Assembly (NCBI GenBank): GCA_016708435.1
Contig: JADJFV010000008.1
Span: 1-64,000, forward strand
Origin: Leptospiraceae bacterium
GTDB taxonomy: Bacteria > Spirochaetota > Leptospiria > Leptospirales > Leptospiraceae
DNA: 64,000 nt
Direction: 5' to 3'
A program made the translations under genes and the position numbers. Shown in pieces: positions 46,094 through 53,706 of this stretch (its first letter is position 1; the number at the start of each line of letters is the position of its first letter). The notes beneath the pieces are model-generated. The model saw only the letters and a program-made list of their open reading frames with translations. It was not told the origin of the DNA and ran no database searches.

Positions 46094-49000
46094 ATGAAAG
46101 AAAAATTCATGCGGGTTTATAGATTCATTTCTGATCTCATATTCCTACTCCCGATTATTCTTTTTTGCTACGGATTTTCTTATTATGTTTATAAAACAAA
46201 TTCGGATAGGTTTTATAAGGCTATTTACGACAAATTAACTATAGCCGCTCATTCTATTGAATATATTCTACCAACGAATTATCACGACAGGATAAATGGA
46301 CAAGATTCTATCTCAAAAGAAGAATTCGCAGAGATAAAGGAAACACTGAATAGATTTGCTCATGATGTGCAGGTTGAATATGCGTATACAATGATGAAAG
46401 TAGACGGCAAATTTTATTTTACATCTGCAAATAGTAAAACAAAAGACCTCGTTCAAAAAATAGATACTTATTTTTGGGAGGAATATACAGAAGCAAAAAA
46501 TAGCCAATTGAATGAAGTTGATATGAATGTATCGAAAGCTATTCTCATTCATTCTAGGGACAGATGGGGAGACTTCCAAAGTATTATCATTCCTAAGAAA
46601 ACAAAGAGCGGAAAAGAATACATCCTTGGAGTAGATATTAATACTCAGGGGATTCAAGCGCCAATTCGTTATTTACTGCTGACTGTTGTTTTGATTGGAA
46701 TTGGTCTATTCCTACCATTAGCATATATTGCATCAGACTTATTGAATAGAGAGGCAATTTTTCATTCTATCTTTATTGAAAAGAAGAAGAAGAGTTTACT
46801 TGTTTCTCTTCTGTTATCGATTAGTCTAAGTATAGTCTTTGGTGTTTTTTACTATAACCGCAAGACAAATCAAATCTATGAGTATACTGACAACGTATTG
46901 CTGACAACGGCGCTTTCGGCTAAGAATATTTTACCGCGTGACTATCATGAAAAACTGGATTCTGTAACAACGTCTAGTTACGAAGAAATCAAGAATCGAT
47001 TCGATCAATTTGCATCGGATATTCAAGTTGCTTACATTTATACAATGATAGAGAAGCAGGGCAAACTTTATTATACCGCTAGTAATGTATTGGAAGGGGA
47101 TAAAGAAAAAGGACTTGATACAAATTTCATGCAGGAAGTGACAACTTACAAAGAAACCATTCAGCAGTCTATTCATACAAATCAGATTCTTTATTTTAAC
47201 GAATACGAATCTGCCTGGGGAAGTTTCCGCACGGTTCTCATTCCAATCAGGAGTGTTGTTAAAAAAGACTATGTGATTGCAGTTGATATTCCAATTGATG
47301 CAATTGAATTGTCTTTAAAAAAAGTTTTTTATGAATCACTCCTGGGAGATTTTATTTGCTTTCTACTTAGTTTTTGTGCCCTGCTACCCCTCACTACTAA
47401 GATACTTTCAAAAAATATTAGTTGGGATTATCGAATTAAATTTATCAGCTTAAAGTTTAAACTCGGTGTTCTTACATCGGGATTAACAATTGTTTGCCTA
47501 TTCGGTGTCTCTTATATATTCCTATACAATAACAAAATCATTCTTCAAAAAAAGACATTAGAGGTTTGTAGGAATTTTGCAGCTAATATATCCAATATTG
47601 CAAGGGAAGATTTATTAGAGGATACTACGTATAATGCGACTAATTCGGCTGTGAGTGAAATTCTAAAATCAGACATTGAAGGTTTGATGGATGTTTATAT
47701 TATAAATGTCTACGGCAAATACGTAGTAGACTTCAATCGAACAAAAGTGAATGAATATGCACCCGAAACACTGATTTCATATATTCAGTCTGTGAATCAA
47801 ATTGATTTGATAGAAGAATTCTCTATCCAAACGAATCGAAATATTTTAAAAATCACCTATCCGATATTCATAGAGTATAACGATAAGCCAATTAAGATAG
47901 GAGTTGCTATCTTTGAATACGATAGAGATATGATTTACAAACCAATCTATCAAATGCAATCGATTGTAATTGTAGCGGGTATTGTTGCTTTGCTCCTGAC
48001 AATTCTACTAACGCATTTTCTTGCTTCGTATATCACAAACCCGCTCTTGTCCCTAGCGAAGGGAGCACAGATTATCGCGGCAGGAAATTTAGATCATAAG
48101 ATTTCGATTAGCTCCAATGATGAAGTAGGAGTATTATCTCAGCGTTTCAATGAAATGAGTCTAAATCTAAAAAAATCTTATGATGAATTGGAAGAGAAAG
48201 TTGTTGAGAGAACGGCTGATTTAGTGAAATCACAAGCTACACTTACGACCGTGTTGTCTAACGCACCGCTTATTTTATTTTCAGCCGATGTAAATGGAAT
48301 CATTACTCTCTCGGAAGGACAAAGTTTAAATCTAATTGGAATAAAAAGTGGACAGGCAGTCGGAGTTTCTATCTACGAAATGTTCGAGGACAACGAAGAA
48401 GTATTAACTGCAATTCAGACTGCTTTAAGTGGAGAAATAAAAATCCTCCAAATCAAGTTAGAGCAATTTTCATTTGAAGTCAATTACTCTCCGCTCTATG
48501 ATGCCAATGGAAAAATCATAGGGCTAATTTCATTATACTTCGATATAACAGAAAGTCTAAAGGCACAAGAAATTATTCGTTCCGAAAAAGAAAAGTCTGA
48601 CCGGTTACTCTTAAATATCCTCCCTGAGAAGATTGCAAATGAATTAAAAGAAAATGGATTTGTAAAACCAGTTCTCTATGATTCTGTGACTGTCATCTTT
48701 ACAGACTTTAAGGGCTTTACTAAGATAGCAAGTAATATGCTCCCGGAAGACTTATTAGAAAAGCTAGACATGATATTCTTACAGTTTGACCAAATCTGTG
48801 AGCGCAGAAATATAGAGAAGCTAAAGACAATCGGAGATGCCTATATGTGTGCGGGCGGATTACCAGAAGTTAACTCTACTCATCCTATTGATGCCTGTCT
48901 TGCTGCCATTGAAATGCAAAACTTCATGAACGAAACAAAATCTATTATAGAGCAAATATCAGGAGAGCAGTTTTGGGATATGCGATTAGGGATTCACACA

Positions 49001-49306
49001 GGAACGGTTGTCGCAGGTGTTATCGGCAAAACAAAGTTTGCCTACGATGTATGGGGAGATGCAGTCAATACTGCTTCCCGTATGGAGTCTAACGGCTCTA
49101 TCGGCAAAATCAATATCTCAGACTCCACCTATCACAAAGTAAAAGACTTCTTTGAATGCGAATACAGAGGCAAAATAGAAGCCAAGAACAAAGGAATGAT
49201 TGATATGTATTTCCTACTACGCATTAAACCGGAACTGTCCCGCGACAAAGAAGGTATTATTCCAAACGAACAATTTGCTGAACTTTACAAAGAGATTATT
49301 GGATAG
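46094..49306 (+). CDS. Triple-sensor membrane protein with HAMP, PAS and adenylate cyclase domains
   Basis: The 1070-residue protein has three extracytoplasmic sensor modules. The first two (about 30-195 and 250-410) are related to each other (IEYILPTNYHDRING versus AKNILPRDYHEKLDS; AYTMMKVDGKFYFTSAN versus YTMIEKQGKLYYTASN). The third (about 455-620) matches the sensor of the preceding phosphatase. HAMP, a PAS domain near 710-820 and a class III cyclase follow (VTVIFTDFKGFTK, KTIGDAYMCAGG, WGDAVNTASRM). The cyclase signatures are complete, so it probably makes cAMP on signal. It begins 5 nt after the phosphatase stop. Confidence 0.94.
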   Translation: MKEKFMRVYRFISDLIFLLPIILFCYGFSYYVYKTNSDRFYKAIYDKLTIAAHSIEYILPTNYHDRINGQDSISKEEFAEIKETLNRFAHDVQVEYAYTMMKVDGKFYFTSANSKTKDLVQKIDTYFWEEYTEAKNSQLNEVDMNVSKAILIHSRDRWGDFQSIIIPKKTKSGKEYILGVDINTQGIQAPIRYLLLTVVLIGIGLFLPLAYIASDLLNREAIFHSIFIEKKKKSLLVSLLLSISLSIVFGVFYYNRKTNQIYEYTDNVLLTTALSAKNILPRDYHEKLDSVTTSSYEEIKNRFDQFASDIQVAYIYTMIEKQGKLYYTASNVLEGDKEKGLDTNFMQEVTTYKETIQQSIHTNQILYFNEYESAWGSFRTVLIPIRSVVKKDYVIAVDIPIDAIELSLKKVFYESLLGDFICFLLSFCALLPLTTKILSKNISWDYRIKFISLKFKLGVLTSGLTIVCLFGVSYIFLYNNKIILQKKTLEVCRNFAANISNIAREDLLEDTTYNATNSAVSEILKSDIEGLMDVYIINVYGKYVVDFNRTKVNEYAPETLISYIQSVNQIDLIEEFSIQTNRNILKITYPIFIEYNDKPIKIGVAIFEYDRDMIYKPIYQMQSIVIVAGIVALLLTILLTHFLASYITNPLLSLAKGAQIIAAGNLDHKISISSNDEVGVLSQRFNEMSLNLKKSYDELEEKVVERTADLVKSQATLTTVLSNAPLILFSADVNGIITLSEGQSLNLIGIKSGQAVGVSIYEMFEDNEEVLTAIQTALSGEIKILQIKLEQFSFEVNYSPLYDANGKIIGLISLYFDITESLKAQEIIRSEKEKSDRLLLNILPEKIANELKENGFVKPVLYDSVTVIFTDFKGFTKIASNMLPEDLLEKLDMIFLQFDQICERRNIEKLKTIGDAYMCAGGLPEVNSTHPIDACLAAIEMQNFMNETKSIIEQISGEQFWDMRLGIHTGTVVAGVIGKTKFAYDVWGDAVNTASRMESNGSIGKINISDSTYHKVKDFFECEYRGKIEAKNKGMIDMYFLLRIKPELSRDKEGIIPNEQFAELYKEIIG

Positions 49307-49320
49307 ACGGATACTTGTTA

Positions 49321-49500
49321 TTACCCACATCTACAATCATTTTGTAAATTTTCATAGGTAATTTCCCTTTTTATATAAAGAGTAACCCCTATAGCAAATA
49401 CACCGAATAGGTATAATCCCCAATTAGCCGTTTCACCTATAGACAAACAAAAAAAATAATCTACACTTTCTCCTATTGCTTTAACTGAAAAAAATGAAAT
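49321..49500 (-). pseudogene. Possible remnant or small membrane ORF
   Basis: A minus-strand frame without ATG spans 49321-49500. It contains a protein-like hydrophobic segment (ANWGLYLFGVFAIGVTLYIK) and ends in a Cys-rich tail (NDCRCG). The amino-acid composition is typical of coding sequence, but there is no credible start codon. It may be the end of a lost gene. The rest of the 233-nt spacer shows nothing else. Confidence 0.2.
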
Positions 49501-49539
49501 TCAGAAAAGCAGAGATGAATCAATTAGGAGTAAAAGATC

Positions 49540-50493
49540 ATGAACTCATTCTATCAAGTAATTATAAAAATATATGAAAGAATAATTCGTAAACTAATCA
49601 TAGGTCTCTGTATATGTGGAATTTTACAAAACTGTTTAATGATACCAAGAGACTCAATGATTAAAGAAATTTTACAGCAAGATTCCGGGATTAAGGATAA
49701 AACAATTTTTTATGTTTCTTTTATTTCTAATCCAGTGTTGGAAGATACAGAATATATAGTGGATTCAATGGAGAAAGCAAAGATCATCGAAGAAGAAATT
49801 GAAAATTGTAAGTGCATTAAGAATTATAAAGTGTTGCCATTAACCACTGGAACCGGAAAAGACATTCATACTACTCTTTATACAGAGCAGAAAAGTGATT
49901 ATAACAACAAAGTATTTTTAGAATTTTACATAAATCAACATAGTTATAGAAGTCTATTCAATCTTTTTTACTTTTTTGATACGGATAAAAAAAATAAACA
50001 CTCTATTTATAATTTTATAAATAAAGAAAGTAGTCCGCTAGATAATTTCAAAGAAAGAATATCCCATGTTCTTAAAATACAAAAAAATGAAATAGAAGAA
50101 AAACAGAAGGAAGCAAAATTAGTAGAGAAAATACTCAAAGAAGCATTTAAAAGTAATAATAATAAATCTTCTAAGAAAGGCGGAGGTGGGGCAGGGTTTG
50201 TCATACTTGCACTTGTTACTTTTGTATTTACGGTAACTATTCATTATGCGCAAACAGATGTTCATTTGAATTATTCCCACTTTCAATATGATAAATTAAA
50301 AGAAAAGAGACATTTTATATATACTCTTGATACATTTTCTCATTTATTTTTAATGTTTAAAATTCCATGGAAGATGCCACAGACTCATTATAATGAGGCT
50401 TATAAAGAATTATCCGCTATTGCTTTGAAAGAGGTAAAAGGAGATAATTTACAAATTAGTAGTAACGCTGATTTAGGCGAGCTGAAAAAGTAA
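49540..50493 (+). CDS. Membrane-anchored lipoprotein-like protein of unknown function
   Basis: The 317-residue protein has an N-terminal signal with a possible lipobox (LCICGILQNC, Cys at about residue 32). A second hydrophobic helix lies near residues 220-238 (GAGFVILALVTFVFTVTI) after a GGGGAG linker and a Lys/Glu-rich coiled region. I recognise no family. It stands alone after the signalling operon and converges on the alpha/beta hydrolase gene across an imperfect palindrome. Confidence 0.6.
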   Translation: MNSFYQVIIKIYERIIRKLIIGLCICGILQNCLMIPRDSMIKEILQQDSGIKDKTIFYVSFISNPVLEDTEYIVDSMEKAKIIEEEIENCKCIKNYKVLPLTTGTGKDIHTTLYTEQKSDYNNKVFLEFYINQHSYRSLFNLFYFFDTDKKNKHSIYNFINKESSPLDNFKERISHVLKIQKNEIEEKQKEAKLVEKILKEAFKSNNNKSSKKGGGGAGFVILALVTFVFTVTIHYAQTDVHLNYSHFQYDKLKEKRHFIYTLDTFSHLFLMFKIPWKMPQTHYNEAYKELSAIALKEVKGDNLQISSNADLGELKK

Positions 50494-50520
50494 ATGGATT
50501 ACAATCAACTGAAAGCGTTA

Positions 50521-50549
50521 TTAACTCCCCTTAGCGCAAGGTGAGTTAA
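50521..50549. terminator. Imperfect palindrome between convergent genes
   Basis: TTAACTC (50521-50527) and CCTT (50529-50532) pair with AAGG (50538-50541) and GAGTTAA (50543-50549). The hairpin lies between the convergent 49540 and 50571 genes and could serve as a bidirectional terminator. No clear T-run follows. Confidence 0.4.
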
Positions 50550-50570
50550 TAATTGTAATTGATTGAGATA

Positions 50571-51368
50571 TTACTTTAGATTCTCCAAAATAAAGTTGTA
50601 TAATAGCTCTATCATTTGATCGAATTCCTTTTTATCGTTGCGTTTACTCTTTGCAGAAGAACGAATGGAAGGATTAAAACGATGATCTGCATTGGGGATA
50701 ATGGCCAATTTACAATTTGGAATTAGTTTATACAAAGATTCACTCTGCTTAACAGGGACAATTTCGTCTGCATCTCCATGAACAATCAGTGTAGGAATAC
50801 GTATCTTATCCGCTACGACAAAACCATTGCTCTTCTTTAAATCCTGAAAGAACTTATAATTGAGACGATAGGTTTCTCCTTCGTCATTTTTATAAAAGGA
50901 AAATCCTTCTCGTTTCCATTCCTGTAAACTTTCTTTTGTTCTATGAGTTAATTCAATTTCTAAGAAGTTAGTAGCCGGGCATTTTAATCCCAGAAAGAGT
51001 AAGTCTTTTGATTTTGCAGCAGTGAGTAATGATGTTAATCCGCCAAAGCTTGCCCCAATGAGTCCAATCCTTTTATAGCCTTTCTTCTTTAACAATTCAA
51101 TCGCACAAAGCAAATCTTCTACTGCTTCCGATACCGTTATATCTTCGAACTTTCCCTCACTTTCCCCATGTCCATAAAAATCAAATCGGAACGTCGCAAT
51201 GCTTTTTTCTTTTAGCATTCCTTGCAGTCTTGTATTTGTATTATTGTCTTTCGTTGAATGAAATCCATGACAAAGTATTACTACCGGATGATTCTTATTA
51301 GCTGCTTCTACCAGAACCCCACAGAGTTTATCGCCTTTTTTGTTTTTAAAGTATAGTTTGTTGTTCAT
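50571..51368 (-). CDS. Alpha/beta hydrolase
   Basis: The 265-residue protein has the serine-hydrolase layout. HGFHST (residues 35-40) is the oxyanion region and FYGHGES marks the strand after it. GASFGG (106-111) holds the nucleophile S108. IVHGDADEIV gives the Asp and NADHRF the His. It resembles small carboxylesterases and acyl-peptidase-like hydrolases, and the substrate is unknown. Its start codon overlaps the end of a truncated antitoxin frame (51365-51445), so an RHH-antitoxin leader now lies directly upstream. Confidence 0.9.
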   Translation of the reverse strand: MNNKLYFKNKKGDKLCGVLVEAANKNHPVVILCHGFHSTKDNNTNTRLQGMLKEKSIATFRFDFYGHGESEGKFEDITVSEAVEDLLCAIELLKKKGYKRIGLIGASFGGLTSLLTAAKSKDLLFLGLKCPATNFLEIELTHRTKESLQEWKREGFSFYKNDEGETYRLNYKFFQDLKKSNGFVVADKIRIPTLIVHGDADEIVPVKQSESLYKLIPNCKLAIIPNADHRFNPSIRSSAKSKRNDKKEFDQMIELLYNFILENLK

Positions 51369-51445
51369 TTTTTTGTGTTTGGGGTTTTATCTACTGTCTT
51401 TAAAATATCCTGTGGAATCGAAATTGCAATTTTGACTTGTGGCAT
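51365..51445 (-). pseudogene. Truncated copy of the RHH antitoxin gene at 53420
   Basis: The first 20 codons (MPQVKIAISIPQDILKTVDK) and the upstream DNA are identical over 68 bp (51387-51454) to the antitoxin gene at 53613-53680. The copy then diverges and stops after 26 codons, the stop overlapping the hydrolase start. It is a duplicated or recombined end of the antitoxin gene. It may bring its promoter region to the hydrolase. Confidence 0.75.
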
Positions 51446-51462
51446 AATTCTCTCTTACAATT

Positions 51463-51722
51463 TTACAAAAGCCCGATTTTTTCTTGTGCCCAGCTATATA
51501 CTGATTCTGCTAAAGCAAGAGCTTCTTTGTAATCATTTTCATCCGGTTGTTCGCCAATTTCAATAGGATAACGGGGCCTACCCCCCATTTTTGAAGGGGT
51601 TGTTGGGGGGGATCTTCAATTTTTTTTTTTAATTTTCCCCCAAAAAAAACAAAAATTTTTGAATCAAGTTTTGAAAATTTGGAAATCCAGCGCATAAGGT
51701 AGCCAAACTTGATAATTCTCAT
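51463..51722 (-). pseudogene. HEPN toxin remnant downstream of the MNT gene
   Basis: Directly after the MNT gene, one frame reads ENYQVWLPYALD, like a HEPN start. At the other end ENDYKEALALAESVYSWAQE plus KI resembles a HEPN C-terminus and stops at 51463. Between them the frame is broken by stops and shifts, and only about 260 of the expected 390 nt are present. The middle (about 51575-51660) is full of G, C, A and T homopolymer runs that look like assembly noise or decay. Confidence 0.5.
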
Positions 51723-52057
51723 CCTCTCTCATAAAGAATTACTCCGTTTTGATATATATTTTTATATATTAGATATTTATCTTCTTTCAATGCGTCAAAT
51801 TTTTCAGGAGTATTTACAACCAAGTCAATTGCTTCTTTTGCTTCGTATAAATCATAATACAATTTATGTTTTACTTTTCGAATATTATCAATTCCAGTTT
51901 TCAAAACGCAAATATCATAATCACTGTCTTTATGCATATTACCTTTTGCACGAGATCCAAACAGAATTATTTTTTCAGGACTAATTTCTTTAACAATGAT
52001 TGAAATAATTTTCTGAATCGTTTCTTGCTCTATTATGTTTTGTTCTGCAACTTTCAT
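51719..52057 (-). CDS. MNT-type nucleotidyltransferase antitoxin
   Basis: This 112-residue minimal nucleotidyltransferase has GSRAKG (34-39) and the metal-binding D46/D48 in KDSDYDICV. In MntA-HepT modules it adds AMP to a HEPN ribonuclease to silence it. The downstream HEPN gene is broken here, so this antitoxin seems to have lost its toxin. A 20-nt sequence 56 nt upstream of its start (52113-52132) recurs before the MazF operon. Confidence 0.87.
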   Translation of the reverse strand: MKVAEQNIIEQETIQKIISIIVKEISPEKIILFGSRAKGNMHKDSDYDICVLKTGIDNIRKVKHKLYYDLYEAKEAIDLVVNTPEKFDALKEDKYLIYKNIYQNGVILYERG

Positions 52058-52265
52058 TGATTCTCCTGATTGTTATTTGGAATAACTTTCATTAGGTTAA
52101 ATTAAGTAGCTGTTGTCAAGAAAACAAATGTCTGAACTTTGATTCATTTGATTATTAAATCAAAATTCGAAGATTAATTTTCTTTTAAGAGTTGACATGG
52201 ACTTACGATGAATACCTCTTTTGCTTATTACAGCCAATAATGAAAGTATTTATCTAGTCAACTTT

Positions 52266-52724
52266 ATGTATAAGAATCTCATTCGATTTTCCATCGTATT
52301 ATATTTTATTTCATTAGCTTTGCCAATTTTTTTTTGTGGGATACGGAGCACTACGTATGGGTTTGAGATTTTATTATTTGGTTGGATGGGAATATTTACT
52401 TTAAACTTCGCATGGTTTGCAAACTTATTTTATGGACTAGCACTTGCTCTTTTTATACTTTCTAAGAAAAGATTAGCATTTATGATTTCAATTCTAGGAG
52501 CAATCATTGCTCTAGATGCGTTCCGAATCGAATATTTGTATGGAAGTGATATAAGTGGCACGTCCTTTCCTATAGCAATAGCGATTACTTCTTTTGGGCT
52601 AGGGTTTTATTTTTGGCTAACAGCAATTTACATTTTGCCTTTTGCGATTTATTTTTCTCAAGAATCTATTAATCAGAATCATGAAACTATTCAGATACGA
52701 GAATCCTTACGTTCTATCCACTGA
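52266..52724 (+). CDS. Small polytopic membrane protein of unknown function
   Basis: From the ATG at 52266 the protein has 152 residues with four hydrophobic helices (RFSIVLYFISLALPIFF; LNFAWFANLFYGLALALFIL; LAFMISILGAIIALDAF; AIAITSFGLGFYFWLTAIYI). The frame extends upstream to a TTG at 52221. I know no family. It lies alone between two TA loci facing the other way, so it may be cargo of the island or a leftover host gene. Confidence 0.6.
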   Translation: MYKNLIRFSIVLYFISLALPIFFCGIRSTTYGFEILLFGWMGIFTLNFAWFANLFYGLALALFILSKKRLAFMISILGAIIALDAFRIEYLYGSDISGTSFPIAIAITSFGLGFYFWLTAIYILPFAIYFSQESINQNHETIQIRESLRSIH

Positions 52725-52755
52725 AGCAAAAATAAAAAATAATCGCTGTTATAAC

Positions 52756-53085
52756 TTATCCAAATATTCTTTTACCAATTGGAAATCTTTTTTTTAATTC
52801 CCAATCTTTTTCTTCCCAAACAAGACAGGAAGTAATTCTATCAAATTGATTGAGTGTGTCCACGCTTATATCTAAAATCTTATCTTCTATTTCCTCTGTC
52901 TTCTGATCGACGATTGCAAGAAAATCATAATCGGAATAATCTTTTGCATCTCCACGAGCACGAGACCCATAGAGGATAAGACTTGTTAGATGCTTGTCTA
53001 AAGATTTATGAATACCATTGCTGAAAAATTCAATCAAAGGATCAGGTGGGCTTAGTTTTTTATTTCCGTTGGATATTTCTATCAT
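52756..53085 (-). CDS. MNT-type nucleotidyltransferase, third gene of a TA operon
   Basis: The 109-residue protein has the nucleotidyltransferase core ILYGSRARGDAKDYSDYDFL with both metal-binding Asp residues. It overlaps the mazF-like gene by 4 nt (ATGA), so it is translated with it. No HEPN gene follows. An MNT enzyme attached to a MazF module is uncommon. It could modify MazF, act as a separate antitoxin, or be a captured half of a broken MNT-HEPN pair. Confidence 0.85.
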   Translation of the reverse strand: MIEISNGNKKLSPPDPLIEFFSNGIHKSLDKHLTSLILYGSRARGDAKDYSDYDFLAIVDQKTEEIEDKILDISVDTLNQFDRITSCLVWEEKDWELKKRFPIGKRIFG

Positions 53086-53426
53086 AAATTCAAAACCAAC
53101 TTCAAACCTTCTTTAACGAGGGATAACTTTTGTTTAGATAGGGAACCAATTTTTTCAAAAAGAAAATCTCTGTCAATACTTCTGATTTGAGAAACGTTAA
53201 TAACACATGCCTTTGGCATTCCGAATTCATTTTTTAAAAGTCGAACATTTCCAGGAAGAAATTCATATTTTAAATTGGAAGTAATTGCAAGCACAATGAT
53301 TGTATTGATGTTTGATTCGTTGAAAACATTGGATTGAATTACCAATGCAGGTCGTTTGCCTTTAGGCTCAGAACCTTTCGCAGGAGAAAAATCTACCCAG
53401 AAAATATCTCCCTCTTTTACTACCAT
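53082..53426 (-). CDS. MazF/PemK-family endoribonuclease toxin
   Basis: The 114-residue toxin shows the family fold signatures GDIFWVDFSPAKGSEPKGKR, then PALVIQSNVFN and NTIIVLAITSNL, plus KACVINVSQIRSID with the usual active-site region. MazF cuts mRNA or rRNA at short sequences to stop growth. It overlaps the upstream antitoxin by 7 nt and the downstream MNT gene by 4 nt, making a three-gene unit. All conserved segments are present. Confidence 0.93.
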   Translation of the reverse strand: MVVKEGDIFWVDFSPAKGSEPKGKRPALVIQSNVFNESNINTIIVLAITSNLKYEFLPGNVRLLKNEFGMPKACVINVSQIRSIDRDFLFEKIGSLSKQKLSLVKEGLKLVLNL

Positions 53427-53671
53427 TGTTCCCCATCATTGATTTTCTTGTTTAAAAGTTTAGAGGTTTGCTTTTGTTCTTTTTGTATTTTGGGATCAGA
53501 GAAAAGTCGATTGATTCTGTTTATAATTTCAGACTCTTTTGACTTAGTGCCTACTAGTTGTAAAACATTGGAAATGTAGGCACTCCTAGATACATTCCTT
53601 TCTTTAGACAGCTTATCTACTGTCTTTAAAATATCCTGTGGAATCGAAATTGCAATTTTGACTTGTGGCAT
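53420..53671 (-). CDS. Ribbon-helix-helix antitoxin of the MazF module
   Basis: The 83-residue protein begins VKIAISIPQDILKTVDKLSK plus ERNVSRSAYISNVL, a clear RHH DNA-binding fold. A charged C-terminal tail follows that should occupy the toxin groove. It overlaps mazF by 7 nt. A near-perfect 20-bp palindrome lies 14 nt upstream (53685-53704) and is the likely autoregulatory operator. A truncated copy of this gene is present at 51365-51445. Confidence 0.85.
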   Translation of the reverse strand: MPQVKIAISIPQDILKTVDKLSKERNVSRSAYISNVLQLVGTKSKESEIINRINRLFSDPKIQKEQKQTSKLLNKKINDGEQW

Positions 53672-53684
53672 AATTCTCTCCTCG

Positions 53685-53704
53685 GTATGAATAATTAATC
53701 ATAC
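53685..53704. promoter_or_regulatory. Candidate operator of the antitoxin-MazF-MNT operon
   Basis: GTATGAATAATTAATCATAC matches its reverse complement at 18 of 20 positions. It lies between the antitoxin start (53671) and the divergent MuF-type gene start (53707). RHH antitoxins bind such sites, and it could control both directions. Confidence 0.4.
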
Positions 53705-53706
53705 TG

